A stretch of 64,000 nt of DNA from Actinopolyspora erythraea (GTDB lineage Bacteria; Actinomycetota; Actinomycetes; Mycobacteriales; Pseudonocardiaceae): NCBI RefSeq assembly GCF_002263515.1, contig NZ_CP022752.1, positions 3,162,001-3,226,000 on the forward strand, in the 5' to 3' direction. A model generated the notes under the pieces. It saw nothing but the letters and a program-made list of their open reading frames with translations. It searched no databases and was not told where the DNA came from. The translations under genes were made by a program, and so were the position numbers. The number at the start of each line of letters is the position of its first letter. The stretch's first letter is position 1. Shown here one piece after another: positions 7,152 to 15,944 of this stretch.

Positions 7152-8333
7152 ATGACTACTGTGGACAGCCCCAGCGTGACCGGCCTGCAGATCCACACCG
7201 ACTGGAAGAACCTGCGGCAAGCGCTGCACACCGTCGGGATGACCGTCGCACGTACCTCGCCGATACCGGCGCTGTGCGGGGTGCTCCTTGAAACCGACGA
7301 ACACAGCCTCCGCGTGAGCAGCACCGACTACCAGTGCACGGTAACCACCCGCCTGCCCGCCCGGGTCACTACGCCGGGGCGGATGCTGCTCAACCACCAC
7401 GAGCTCACCAAACTGCTGACCGGTCTGGGCAAAGGACTGCGCACCCGCGAGGCCGAGGACATGCCGGTGCGGCTACGGGCCACCGACGACGGCACCGGCC
7501 AAATCAGCGCCCACGGCTATCACCTGCCGGTAACCAGCTACACACCCGAGGAGTTCCCGGACCTCCCCCGCGCGGAAACCAGCTGCGCCGAGCTGGACTG
7601 GACCACCTTCACCCACCAGGCCCAGCGGGTGCTGGTGGCCGCCGACACGGACCGCGAACCGGCGATGCCCGCTCTGAGCGGAGTGTCGGTGACCGTCACC
7701 CCGAACCAGCTGCGGCTGGTGGCCACCGACCGCTACCGGCTGGCCATCGCCGACTGTCCCGCCACCACCCACGACGCGGAGCAGACGGTGCTGATCCCGG
7801 CCGGACTGCTGGCCTCGGTGATCACGCACCTGACAGGACAACGTCTACGCATCGGGCTCACCGAGTCCGGGATGGCGACGCTGACCACCGAGACCACCAC
7901 CGTGATAGCCGCTGCCCCGGACGAGCACGCCCGCTATCCCAAGTGGGAACGGCTGATACCCACCGGCGACACCACGGTGCGATTCGAACGGAACCCGCTG
8001 GCACGGGCGGCCAACACAGCCGCCGCCCTGGCCACAGCAACAGAGTCCGACGCGGTGGTACTGCGTCTGGCCGGTGACTGCGTCGCGCTCGCCCCGGTCG
8101 TCGACGACGACCTCGAGACCGTCACCGCCCCCTGGTACCCGCTGCGCAGCGGCACTATCGAGCAGCCGATGTGGATGCGGTTTCACGCCGAACGACTGGC
8201 CGACGCGCTGAGCACCCTGCACACCTCCACCGTCGCGCTGACGGTGACCGGTTCGTACACGCCGGCCGTGTTCTCCGACGACGACGGCTTGTTCCGACAC
8301 CTGCTGATGCCAATGCGTACCCCCAGGAGCTAA
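7152..8333 (+). CDS. dnaN: Element-borne DNA polymerase III sliding clamp homologue
   Basis: Encodes 393 residues of the beta-clamp family, which forms a ring on DNA and tethers polymerases. Family marks seen: three-domain length, RVSSTDYQCTV in domain 1, LRLVATDRYRLAIAD in domain 2 (the LVATDRYRLA signature), and a C-terminal FRHLLMPMR corresponding to the YLLMPVR end of normal clamps. The ATG at 7152 follows AAGGAG. It is too diverged to be the housekeeping copy by inspection and sits with primase and SSB genes, so it likely serves ICE replication. Immediately downstream an accessory island begins, and the 3' 88 bp of the gene plus flank recurs at 15569. Confidence 0.88.
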   Translation: MTTVDSPSVTGLQIHTDWKNLRQALHTVGMTVARTSPIPALCGVLLETDEHSLRVSSTDYQCTVTTRLPARVTTPGRMLLNHHELTKLLTGLGKGLRTREAEDMPVRLRATDDGTGQISAHGYHLPVTSYTPEEFPDLPRAETSCAELDWTTFTHQAQRVLVAADTDREPAMPALSGVSVTVTPNQLRLVATDRYRLAIADCPATTHDAEQTVLIPAGLLASVITHLTGQRLRIGLTESGMATLTTETTTVIAAAPDEHARYPKWERLIPTGDTTVRFERNPLARAANTAAALATATESDAVVLRLAGDCVALAPVVDDDLETVTAPWYPLRSGTIEQPMWMRFHAERLADALSTLHTSTVALTVTGSYTPAVFSDDDGLFRHLLMPMRTPRS

Positions 8334-8411
8334 CCCCGATATGCCGCGGCCCCGTTGTCCCGTGCTCGGTCCCTCCCCGACCACGGGGCGGTAGGTGCGC
8401 GGCCGGAGTCA
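8246..8411 (+). repeat. dnaN 3' end and flank, first copy of direct repeat
   Basis: This 166-bp stretch (last 88 bp of dnaN plus the downstream hairpin region) aligns with 15569-15733 at roughly 90% identity by eye. The two copies bracket the 7.2-kb accessory island. The imperfect hairpin at 8359-8387 is also conserved in the second copy. Confidence 0.85.
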
Positions 8412-8639
8412 CCCATTATTTTTTGTCGTAGTCAAGTCGTTTTCGAGGCCCTGAAACGAGACCTCTTGCATCGGCACCTCTTCACGCCTCGGAATCAGGC
8501 ATACCAGGCGATCTTCGTCTGGATCCAAGTCTGGTATTAGTTCAGAGCCGAGCAGGAGGAACAGTAGGGAGCATCCCGAGCCGTATAACCCACATACCCA
8601 TCCAGCCTAGGAAAGTCAGAGTCCCTCATGCTGAGAGAA

Positions 8640-9211
8640 TTGACACCAGCTCGTCACCGCCGTCGACCTGGAGTAAGCCCAGACCGCGCTGGCCGAGTTG
8701 CGGTCGGCGGGATGGCCCGCACCAGAGAGCCCAGACGAGATGGGTGATCCCGAACTGGCCGGGGAAAGCGGGTGGCCGACCGGCTGTCCGACGAGGTGGA
8801 CTGGCTACGTCAATGCGCGGGTTGGCTGACCCAGTTGGACACCGGTCGCTACCCGCCGGCGGTGAACCTGCGCCCGGCCACCGACTGGCCCGAGACCTGC
8901 CACCGCGCGGTGGATCTCGCGAGGGTGTTGGCCGTGCTGGAGCGCATTGCCGCCGATGTGGACGAATTCGCCCGTGCCCGCCATATCGAGGACCTGGACG
9001 GCGCGGCCGTCCCGATGCGCGGGCCGAACGTCGCCGTCGGCTGGCCGAGCCGGACTTGGATTTCCGTGCCTTCTGCGACGCGAGCACGATGTCGACCCGC
9101 TCCACACCGCAACTGGAACGTGCTTGGGAAGCCAGGCAAGCCGAACACTACCGGCGCGGTGAGGCCACTCAGCCACCGGACTTCCGCGACAACCCGTTCC
9201 GGCCCCGCTGA
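8640..9211 (+). pseudogene. Decayed hypothetical gene with stop and two frameshifts
   Basis: Three frames must be joined to read a continuous protein: an N-terminal part with one in-frame TAG near 8678 (LVTAVDLE, AQTALAELRSAGWPAPESP), a middle part from about 8772 (RLSDEVDWLRQCAGWL to VPMRGPNVA), then after a shift near 9040 the segment EPDLDFRAFCDASTMSTRS ending at 9211. Codon use is actinobacterial in each part. Function unknown. Its decay shows the island has been in place for some time. Confidence 0.6.
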
Positions 9212-9810
9212 ACACACCTCATGGTCCGTGCGTGCTGCGGCGACCACTCGGCAAGCGCCTGGCTTGACGTAATCACCCTTAGCGGCCTCGAAGCGGTGGC
9301 TGACCAGCATGGACATCGTGTCGGCACGTTATCGGCACAGCAAGCACCGGAAATGCCCGGGTATGTGAATCTCTCGCATGGCCATGCAGTCACTGCCCGT
9401 AGCGCACACGTCCACGACGCTTGCGGCCCGTTTCTGCCGTATTCCGTTCCCACCCCTTCAGCAAACTGGACGCAATAGCGTTCCTCGCCGTTCCATGGTT
9501 AACCACGCCCCGGTACCGCAGCCGATATTCCCCACCGACCTGGCCCGATTCCCCTCTGCTAAGGAAGAAGCGCCGGACAACACCTGTACCGCAGCAGTGC
9601 CTCCTCAACAGGCTCTGCGCGAACCTCTACCACCGTGTCACCGAGAACTGGCCCGGCGAGGACTCCCACCACGGTGAGACACCCGCCCAGTAAACAGGGA
9701 AAACGGGCAGCTCCGAGGTTCGAGTAGTAGTCGCAAGATCTTGCGCCATGAGGCGTTGTTCTTCGGTTCTTGCGGCGGGCCGTAAGAACCCCTCGACCCG
9801 CCCCAGCCTG
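9212..9810. other. Gene-free part of accessory island
   Basis: No credible gene. A perfect 14-bp palindrome (CGCAAGATCTTGCG) lies at 9732-9745, and an imperfect hairpin at about 9767-9790 lies just beyond the 3' end of the minus-strand gene at 9811 and may terminate it. Confidence 0.45.
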
Positions 9811-11043
9811 TCATGTCTGCAGGGCCGCGTGGTGCTGGTGCTGTGTGCGCCATATTGCGATCAGTGTCGCGAGGAAGCAGATCAGGTAGGAGTTGTCGTA
9901 GACGAGTTCCAACCCATGCCATGGCGGTAGTGCGCTGATACCAAGCACAGGGTAGCCCATGTTCAGCCCGAGGATGATGTGCATCGGCCACGCGAACGTG
10001 AGTACGGCCAAGGGCGCCAGCAGCATACGGGGGGCACCCAGGATGGCGATGATCCCCAGCGGGGCGAGCCAGACCCAGTGGTGGCTCCAGGAGAAGGGCG
10101 ATACCGCGCTGGTTGCCAGTCCGGTCACCGTCAATCCGAGCAGCACGCGGCCGTCGGCATGGGCCTTGTCTGCCAGGGCGAGCGCGACGACCGCCACGAC
10201 AATCGCGATCAACAGCCACAAGATACGCTGTGGCTCTCCGGTGCCGAGCAGCCGCGCCAACAGGCCACTGATGGAGAGGTTAGCGGGGCTGTCGGTGGGT
10301 TCGAAGCGCGTGTTGTCCAGGAAGACACCCGACCAGTAGCGGGTCGAGGCATCCGGTGCGATCACGAAGCCGACACCGATCGTCGTGGCCGCGGCCGCAG
10401 CGGCTGTGGCAGCCGCGTAGAAGCGGCGTACGAACAGCAGGTAGACCATGAACAACCCGGGTGTCAGCTTCAGCCCGGCTGCGAGGCCGGTGCCGATCCC
10501 AGCCCACCGGCTGCTGCGCGTGAGGTCGAACAGCACGACGGCCAGTAGCACGAGGTTGATTTGGCCCAGCCACATCGTCCAGGTGATCGGCTCCATCAGG
10601 AACAGGATCGCGGTGAGCGCCGCCGTCGCCCGCCGAGTCTGATTGGCGGGAAGGACGCTGGTGTCGCTGAGCCGCAGGCACTTGCGCACAACGGTCACCA
10701 GCAGCGCGAGGTGAACAGGGATGACCAGTGCCGTGCAGGCCCACTGCGGTATGAAGCTCAGCGGGGTGAACACGGCGGCAGCGAACGGCGGATATGTGAA
10801 GGGAAACTCCCGCCCTCCGCCAACAGGCAGGCCGCCCTGGTAGAGAGACTCGCCGTTCAGCAGCGCAATGCCGCCAGCCTGGTACACAGTGACATCCAGG
10901 AAGTCACCGATAATCAGGGTTCCGGTGAACACCCACTGCAGAAGTGACGGCACGACGAACAGCACCGTAGCGGTGCCGATCACGGCCCACATGTGCCGGG
11001 ACAGCCACTCCAACCGTCGGAGCGGCTGTGCCCGCTGCGCCAC
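9811..11043 (-). CDS. GT87-type (DUF2029) membrane glycosyltransferase
   Basis: Encodes 410 residues with about ten hydrophobic segments and the early aspartate-containing loop (DFLDVTVYQAGG near residue 47) typical of GT-C glycosyltransferases of family GT87, which in actinobacteria use polyprenyl-phosphate-mannose to build cell-envelope mannans. FPFTYPPFAAAVF and the SFSWSHHWVWLAPL segments are family-like. Length is normal. It is a single minus-strand gene in the accessory island and may alter surface glycans of the recipient; the substrate is inference. Confidence 0.8.
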   Translation of the reverse strand: MAQRAQPLRRLEWLSRHMWAVIGTATVLFVVPSLLQWVFTGTLIIGDFLDVTVYQAGGIALLNGESLYQGGLPVGGGREFPFTYPPFAAAVFTPLSFIPQWACTALVIPVHLALLVTVVRKCLRLSDTSVLPANQTRRATAALTAILFLMEPITWTMWLGQINLVLLAVVLFDLTRSSRWAGIGTGLAAGLKLTPGLFMVYLLFVRRFYAAATAAAAAATTIGVGFVIAPDASTRYWSGVFLDNTRFEPTDSPANLSISGLLARLLGTGEPQRILWLLIAIVVAVVALALADKAHADGRVLLGLTVTGLATSAVSPFSWSHHWVWLAPLGIIAILGAPRMLLAPLAVLTFAWPMHIILGLNMGYPVLGISALPPWHGLELVYDNSYLICFLATLIAIWRTQHQHHAALQT

Positions 11044-11153
11044 TAACGTTAAAATAGCCGAGCATCCCTTTCCCGTACGAACAAAGGTGGGGCGCTGAGC
11101 ACACTACCGGCTTCAGCGTCCCCCACCTTCGATGGGTAGCGGCTAGCTACACC

Positions 11154-11546
11154 TCAGCACAGTTTGATGCCATCCACACCATCCGGTTTATCGTAGAACT
11201 CTGACGGAGCATACGGGACGGCTTCTGGCGCTGTCGAATAACCGATCGGTACCCACTCAGAGCCATTCCAATTGTAGAACGTCGCTAGAGCGTTCCCAGT
11301 CTGATTGTTGATGTAGGAGGCAACCTGGTCGCTCCCCCAATCGAGACCGATGTTATGGATATATCCGCACTCATAAACGCGATGGACATCCCCGACAAAG
11401 CTGGTCAAGTCGTACACGCAGAGATATCCGGCCGGGCAGCTTTCCGCAGCAGCTTTAACTGGCGACGCCGATGCGGTCGCCGGAAAACCCACCGACAGCA
11501 CCGCCACGACTGCGGCCACGAGAGCCCCTAATCGTCGTTTACGCAT
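11154..11546 (-). CDS. Secreted I36-type peptidase inhibitor-like protein, copy 1
   Basis: 130 residues with a Sec signal peptide: RKRR, a hydrophobic run and an ASA-SP cleavage site near residue 28. The mature part has YLCVYDLTSF, an ECGYIHNIGLDWG block and SYINNQTGN followed by FYNWNGSEW, the pattern of small secreted peptidase inhibitor I36/SMPI-like crystallin-fold proteins. Four Cys could form disulfides. ATG at 11546 was chosen because AGGAGG lies just upstream. A tandem paralogue lies at 11584. Actual inhibitory activity is not shown. Confidence 0.75.
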   Translation of the reverse strand: MRKRRLGALVAAVVAVLSVGFPATASASPVKAAAESCPAGYLCVYDLTSFVGDVHRVYECGYIHNIGLDWGSDQVASYINNQTGNALATFYNWNGSEWVPIGYSTAPEAVPYAPSEFYDKPDGVDGIKLC

Positions 11547-11583
11547 ACACACCTCCTCTTGATCGTTCGCAGCTAGTTACACC

Positions 11584-11979
11584 TCAGCAAGCCTTGATGC
11601 CATCCACACCATCCGGTTTATCGTAGAAATGATATGGAGCACTCGACTCGAACTCTGGTGCTTCTGAATAACCGATCGGGACCCACTTAGAGCCAGTCCA
11701 GTTGTAGAACGTCGCCTCAACATTCCCAGTCTGATTGTTGATGTAGGAGGCAACCTGGTCGCTCCCCCAATCGAGACCGATGTTATGGATATATCCGCAC
11801 TCATAAACGCGATGCTTAGACCCTGAAAAAGAGTTACCGCTGTACACGCAGAGATACCCGATCTCGCAGTGTCCGCTGTCCATAGGATCCACGGGTGACG
11901 CCGATGCGGTCGCCGGAAAACCCACCGACAGCACCGCCACGACTGCGGCCACGAGAGCCCCTAATCGTCGTTTACGCAT
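11584..11979 (-). CDS. Secreted I36-type peptidase inhibitor-like protein, copy 2
   Basis: 131 residues, tandem paralogue of 11154-11546. The signal peptide and its upstream ribosome-binding region are essentially identical to copy 1, as is the SDQVASYINNQTGN core, while the segment after the signal (residues 29-55) and the loop before the C-terminal DKPDGVDGIK differ. This mosaic of identical and variable blocks suggests recent duplication with diversification of exposed loops. Start chosen at 11979 as in copy 1; an in-frame extension to 12042 lacks a binding site. Confidence 0.75.
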   Translation of the reverse strand: MRKRRLGALVAAVVAVLSVGFPATASASPVDPMDSGHCEIGYLCVYSGNSFSGSKHRVYECGYIHNIGLDWGSDQVASYINNQTGNVEATFYNWTGSKWVPIGYSEAPEFESSAPYHFYDKPDGVDGIKAC

Positions 11980-12048
11980 ACACACCTCCTCTTGATCGTT
12001 TACAACGGAAAAAATAGAAACATGAAACACCCGGAAAATCAAGAAGGA

Positions 12049-12354
12049 TCAACATGCTATGGCATTAATCACAATACAAGATTTCCCGTTGACCAATACA
12101 GATGGCCGGGTGCCAGTAAGGTACGTATCATGAGTCGCAAAGTAGCGCATTGTCGCAGTTAACAAATCTACGTCCCAGGCAATAGCGGTGATTATTTCCG
12201 GAGTAGTGGCGCAGGATCCTGCGCCACTACTACCCACACCCGGGGTTGGCATTGAACACGGAATCTTCGCAGTGCATGCGATCACACTCCCGGCTACGAA
12301 AAGCGTCAGTACTTCGTGGAAGCGCTTCTGTGGGGCACTTAGAGCCCTAAGCAT
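12049..12354 (-). CDS. Small Cys-rich, possibly exported protein disrupted at 5' end
   Basis: Reads 101 residues with a hydrophobic segment (VLTLFVAGSVIACTA) resembling a signal peptide and three further Cys. The first four codons lie inside the IS at 12342-12920. Removing the IS joins the frame to an upstream GTG (12936) giving a plausible start, so the insertion seems to have separated the gene from its promoter and native start. AT-richer than the ICE core. Function unknown. Confidence 0.4.
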   Translation of the reverse strand: MLRALSAPQKRFHEVLTLFVAGSVIACTAKIPCSMPTPGVGSSGAGSCATTPEIITAIAWDVDLLTATMRYFATHDTYLTGTRPSVLVNGKSCIVINAIAC

Positions 12355-12920
12355 TCGGTGTGGGAGTCGGCGCCAGCAGATGAGGCTGATGGGCAGGGCC
12401 AGGAATCCATGGGGGATCGGTGCGGCGTTGTCAGCGGGTGGCCAGGCGTCGGAACTGATGTAGGAGAGCCAGGGTGTGTTCGACGCCCCACCGCACGGGT
12501 TGGTTGGCGTCCCGGATGCCGCTATGGCTGATCAGTGGTTGAATCCCTAGCTGGAGCAGTAGGTCTCGGTATTTATCGTGGTCGTGGCCGCAGTCGGCGA
12601 CGACCACCTTGAGTGTGCGGCGAGGGCGTCCACGACGGCCACACACGAGCGGAATGGCCTCGACCAGCGGCAGGAGTTGGGTGATGTCGGCGCGGCTGCC
12701 ACCGATGAGCGTGACGGCCAGCGGCACACCACCACCGTCGCAGATAAGGTGGTGTGTCGAGCCGGTTGTGTCCCGGTCAAGGAGGGCTCGGTCCGCCCTG
12801 CCAGCCGGGCGCACCGGCAACAACGGCTCGACCCGCTCCCACAACTCGTCCGAGACCACCCACGGCGCAGCCATCACCCACGATCACCCCACCCCGCAAC
12901 CATCAATGCGTTAGGGGCTC
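12342..12920 (-). mobile_element. Truncated IS5-family (IS427-like) element
   Basis: A 579-bp element with inverted ends GAGCCCTAA...TTAGGGGCTC and a TTA target duplication at 12339-12341 and 12921-12923. It is related to the full copies at 14463 and 33422 but has an internal deletion, so it is a non-autonomous derivative that was still able to transpose, since its target duplication is intact. Confidence 0.8.
12431..12877 (-). pseudogene. Internally deleted IS5-family transposase
   Basis: The frame joins the N-terminal WVVSDELWERVEPLLPVRP directly to the later DRDTTGSTHHLICDGGG part, removing about 90 residues including the first catalytic region, then continues to RRLATR. Comparison with the copy at 14506-15307 shows the deletion. 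Not functional alone. Confidence 0.8.
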
Positions 12921-12955
12921 TTAGCCTCGTCGGCACGATGGCCCAGTACAGTCGA

Positions 12956-13162
12956 CTAAGACTCCTTACGGAGGAGGATAGCTTCTATGCGCAAACCGGT
13001 TCCGGTGATAGCCAGCACGAGCGCGAGAAGGTTCGCCCATTGAACAGTGGTGCCAGCTGCGATGGCTTGCAAGAAGATGATGAGGAACGCGGAGAGCAAG
13101 GCCATAAACCCGAAGGTGGCCCTGCTCGCCGCTGCGTCGGATGGCTTGAACTTGTCAGTCAT
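12956..13162 (-). CDS. Small two-helix membrane protein
   Basis: 68 residues from the ATG at 13162, with two hydrophobic segments (FGFMALLSAFLIIFLQAI and a second around WANLLALVLAITG). It starts 10 nt after the stop of the secreted protein gene at 13172-14014, so the two are probably one transcript. A membrane partner or immunity role is possible but unproven. Confidence 0.55.
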   Translation of the reverse strand: MTDKFKPSDAAASRATFGFMALLSAFLIIFLQAIAAGTTVQWANLLALVLAITGTGLRIEAILLRKES

Positions 13163-13171
13163 AGTTGGCAA

Positions 13172-14014
13172 TTATGTCCGAAAGACCGGAGTAGCCCTCT
13201 CCAGGGTCATAGGGTTGCCCCCATAGGTGATCGAGAAGATACCAAGACTAAGACTGAAGCTAAGTAGACTACCACCGCCTTGGTTGTGCTCGTAGTAGTA
13301 ACGGGCTTGTAACGGTGTTCCTCCGCAACCGTAAGAATTACGCTTAAAACTCAACGTATGGGTTCCGTTATCGTTCAGCATCTTAAAATTGGAGGTGGAA
13401 TCATCGATGCTGTATATACTTGAATTAACCCCGGATCCTTGACGGATCATTGATCCCGTAAAATCGTTTCCTTGGTAATCGCTCGCAAAAATCGTGGCAC
13501 CGTCATTAATCCAGCAGTTATTGACTTCAGCAGTGACGGCACTAACATCACCAGGATCACCGGTACCGATGTAATCGTCACGAAAATTCCAGTAGCCGGT
13601 GGCATTCCACCATTCGCCGTACTGGTCCTGCACATGGTACCAACTGCCTACGACCGCAAACGAGTTATTCGGTATGTCGGCTGGTTGCGCGCTCGACACC
13701 TTATTCTCATTGCCTGTCTCAGATTTGGACTTGGCGTAAAGCTCTTGCGCTTTGGCGCCGGAGACCATGCCGTGACCGCGTATCATAAACGTTACGCTGT
13801 CCCCACCGTGCGCACGGATAGTGCGAGCGAGACCCGAATAGTCGTTAGGATTCTCTGCCCAATATTGAGCTGCGATCTGAGACACCCGCTCATTTGCGGG
13901 CACGTAATCCTCCCCAGGGGCAGCGTTAGCTGTTCCAGCAAGCCCCACCGTGGAAACTCCTACTAACAGGACAGCAGCAGATGCCATCCGCGACCAACGC
14001 CTTCTGGATTGCAT
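13172..14014 (-). CDS. Secreted protein of unknown function
   Basis: 280 residues. ATG at 14014 follows GAGGAAG. The N-terminus (QSRRRW, hydrophobic core, ANA-AP near residue 33) is a clear export signal. The mature protein is rich in Asn, Ser, Gly, Tyr and Trp (GSWYHVQDQYGEWWNATGYW), with two Cys, consistent with an extracellular beta-rich protein. AT-richer than ICE core genes. No enzyme motif recognised. The small membrane protein gene at 12956 follows immediately, a secreted-protein plus membrane-protein pair. Confidence 0.7.
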   Translation of the reverse strand: MQSRRRWSRMASAAVLLVGVSTVGLAGTANAAPGEDYVPANERVSQIAAQYWAENPNDYSGLARTIRAHGGDSVTFMIRGHGMVSGAKAQELYAKSKSETGNENKVSSAQPADIPNNSFAVVGSWYHVQDQYGEWWNATGYWNFRDDYIGTGDPGDVSAVTAEVNNCWINDGATIFASDYQGNDFTGSMIRQGSGVNSSIYSIDDSTSNFKMLNDNGTHTLSFKRNSYGCGGTPLQARYYYEHNQGGGSLLSFSLSLGIFSITYGGNPMTLERATPVFRT

Positions 14015-14462
14015 ATTAAAACTCTTCCTCTGTTCGATCGACAACCAAGATTTGATCATAAACAAAAAAACTAGAAAATATGATTGTGAGATTGACAACA
14101 TCTCCTGAGTGAATATAGACAAAGCATCAACCGTCAAGACGACGGAATTTAACAGAGCCTGCCATTTTTGTGTCTGAATTTATTTTTTGTTTTTAAATTG
14201 TTACATTATTTTCATATGTAAATTTTGACAAATTTCCACTTGACACTCCTCTAAATGGAGGAATAATTAGCACTCAGAGCCCCTGGATTATTAGTGATTT
14301 TGAATCACTCCGCTGTCGGACTAACTGGTCAAAGTGTGACCCCCATTAGCGTGTTCGTGGTGTTGGCAATTGGGCTCATGCACTCGTGGTATGGCATGAC
14401 TTAGTACTCCTGTCACTCGCATGATCAGGGGCACCAAACTGGAGACGCGGGTAAACCGCTAA
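14015..14462. other. AT-rich gene-free stretch
   Basis: AT-rich leader region of the minus-strand secreted protein gene plus unassigned sequence up to the IS at 14463. No gene seen. It includes an AT-rich run near 14170-14240 that could hold the promoter, but no clear -35/-10 pair stands out. Confidence 0.4.
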
Positions 14463-15313
14463 GAGCCCCTAATACGTTGGTGATCCCGGGCTGGGATGAT
14501 CGTGGTTGGTGGCTGCGCTGTGGGTGGTCTCGGACGAGTTGTGGGAGCGGGTCGAGCCGCTGTTGCCGGTGCGTCCGGCGAGTCGGACCGGGCCGAAGCC
14601 GTTACCGGATCGGCAGGTGGTGCAGCCCATCCTGGTCGTGCTGGTCACTGGTATCGGGTGGGAAGACCTGCCGCAGGAGTTGGGGTTCGGGTCGGGGATG
14701 ACGTGCTGGCGCCGATTGCGGAACTGGCAAGCCGCCGGGGTCGTCGAGTGGCTCCACGAGGTGCTGCTGGCCGAACTCAACGCGGCCGGACAGATCGATT
14801 GGTCGCGGGCGTGTGGGGATACTTCCCACCTTCGCGTGGAAAGAGGGCACGGCCACGGGGCCGAGCCTCGTTGACCGGGGCACAACCGGATCGAAGCACC
14901 ACCTGATCACCGATGGCGGCGGCATTCCGCTGGCCACCCTCCTCACCGGCGGCAACCGGCACGACATCACCCCACTGCTGCCGCTGGTCGAAAAGGTCCC
15001 GCCCGTACGCGGCCGTCGTGGACGTCCCCGACACAAGCCCGAGGTCCTCGTCGCCGACCGCAGCTACGACCACGACACGTACCGACATCTGCTGCGACAA
15101 CGAAGGATCCATCCGTTGATCAGCCGTCGTGGTACCCGGGACACCAACCAAGCCGTGCGCTGGGGCGTCGAACACACCCCGGCTCTGCGACACCAGTTCC
15201 GACGCCTGGCAACACGATGGGAACGCCGCACCGACATCCACCACGGCTTCCGCACCCTCGCCACCAGCCTCATCAGCTGGCGCCGACTCCCACACCGAAT
15301 GCGTTAGGAGCTC
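14463..15313 (+). mobile_element. IS5-family (IS427-like) insertion sequence
   Basis: 851 bp bounded by GAGCCCCTAA and GCGTTAGGAGCTC inverted ends, with TAA target duplications at 14460-14462 and 15314-15316. Carries a two-phase DDE transposase. Related copies at 12342 and 33422. Confidence 0.85.
14506..15307 (+). pseudogene. IS5-family transposase, two overlapping frames, slippery site lost
   Basis: The first frame (14506-14874) encodes WVVSDELWERVEPLLPVRP through the helix-turn-helix part to CGDTSHLRVE; the second (ending 15307) encodes FAWKEGTATGPSLVD to LPHRMR. In this IS group a -1 frameshift at A-rich slippery codons joins the two. Here the A-rich run seen in the 33422 copy is degraded and a +1 change would be needed, so the copy is probably inactive. 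Confidence 0.7.
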
Positions 15314-15409
15314 TAAATCGGGACGTGCCCACCGATTTTCCGAGTGGTCTGACCGTAATGTAGGCACTAGCTAATAGAATCGTATCAGCGACAGGGAACA
15401 CACAACCAC

Positions 15410-15568
15410 ACATCAGGAGACACTGCGAGAACCAGCGGTTTCGACGTGTTCTGCGGCTTGAACATCGGCAAAAAACACACCACACCACCGGCCTGACCAC
15501 CGATAACACACGAGTACACGATGCCGCCCCCGCTCAACAACGAAGCTGAACTGCGCGAGGTGTTCGAC
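15410..15568 (+). pseudogene. IS110-family transposase N-terminal remnant
   Basis: Across two frameshifts one reads DVFCGLNIGKKH, then HHTTGLTTDNTRVHDA, then PPPLNNEAELREVFDD. This matches the N-terminus of IS110-family transposases (DVFCGLDIGKSHH and PLPNDEAALRAVF patterns, RuvC-like first Asp). It stops exactly where the second dnaN 3' copy begins at 15569. Confidence 0.65.
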
Positions 15569-15733
15569 GACCGGTTCGTACACACCGGCTGTGTTCTCCG
15601 ACGACGACGGCCTGTTCCGACACCTGCTGATGCCGATGCGCACCCCAGGCGCTAACCCCGGTATCCCGCCCCGTTGTCCGTGGTCGATCCCTCCCCGACC
15701 ACGGGGGCGGTAGGTGCTCGGCCGGAGCCACCT
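15569..15733 (+). repeat. dnaN 3' end and flank, second copy
   Basis: 165 bp homologous to 8246-8411 with about 10% differences, beginning inside the coding sequence and running through the stop and the downstream hairpin. The sequence after 15733 is the probable original downstream neighbour of dnaN (a small membrane protein gene). Divergence argues against a recent tandem duplication. Confidence 0.85.
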
Positions 15734-15766
15734 TCCTCTGTTGACACTTCCGTTGCGGAGAGTCGT

Positions 15767-15898
15767 ATGTGCACCGAACTGGAGCTGGTGCTGGCCATGG
15801 TGTTGCTGGGCGCCCTGATGTGGGTGCTGATCTATCTCCCCGACTATCTCGAAGCCCTCCTCGACCGCACCCACCGCGACGACACCGATAACGACTAG
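15767..15898 (+). CDS. 43-residue single-pass membrane protein
   Basis: ATG at 15767 follows GCGGAGAG. One hydrophobic segment (LVLAMVLLGALMWVLIYLP, residues 7-25) and an acidic, charged C-terminus. Probably the gene that originally followed dnaN. Function unknown. Confidence 0.55.
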   Translation: MCTELELVLAMVLLGALMWVLIYLPDYLEALLDRTHRDDTDND

Positions 15899-15944
15899 AC
15901 CCGCCGAGCCCGGCGAAAAACCGGCACCAGCCGCACGATTCTGG

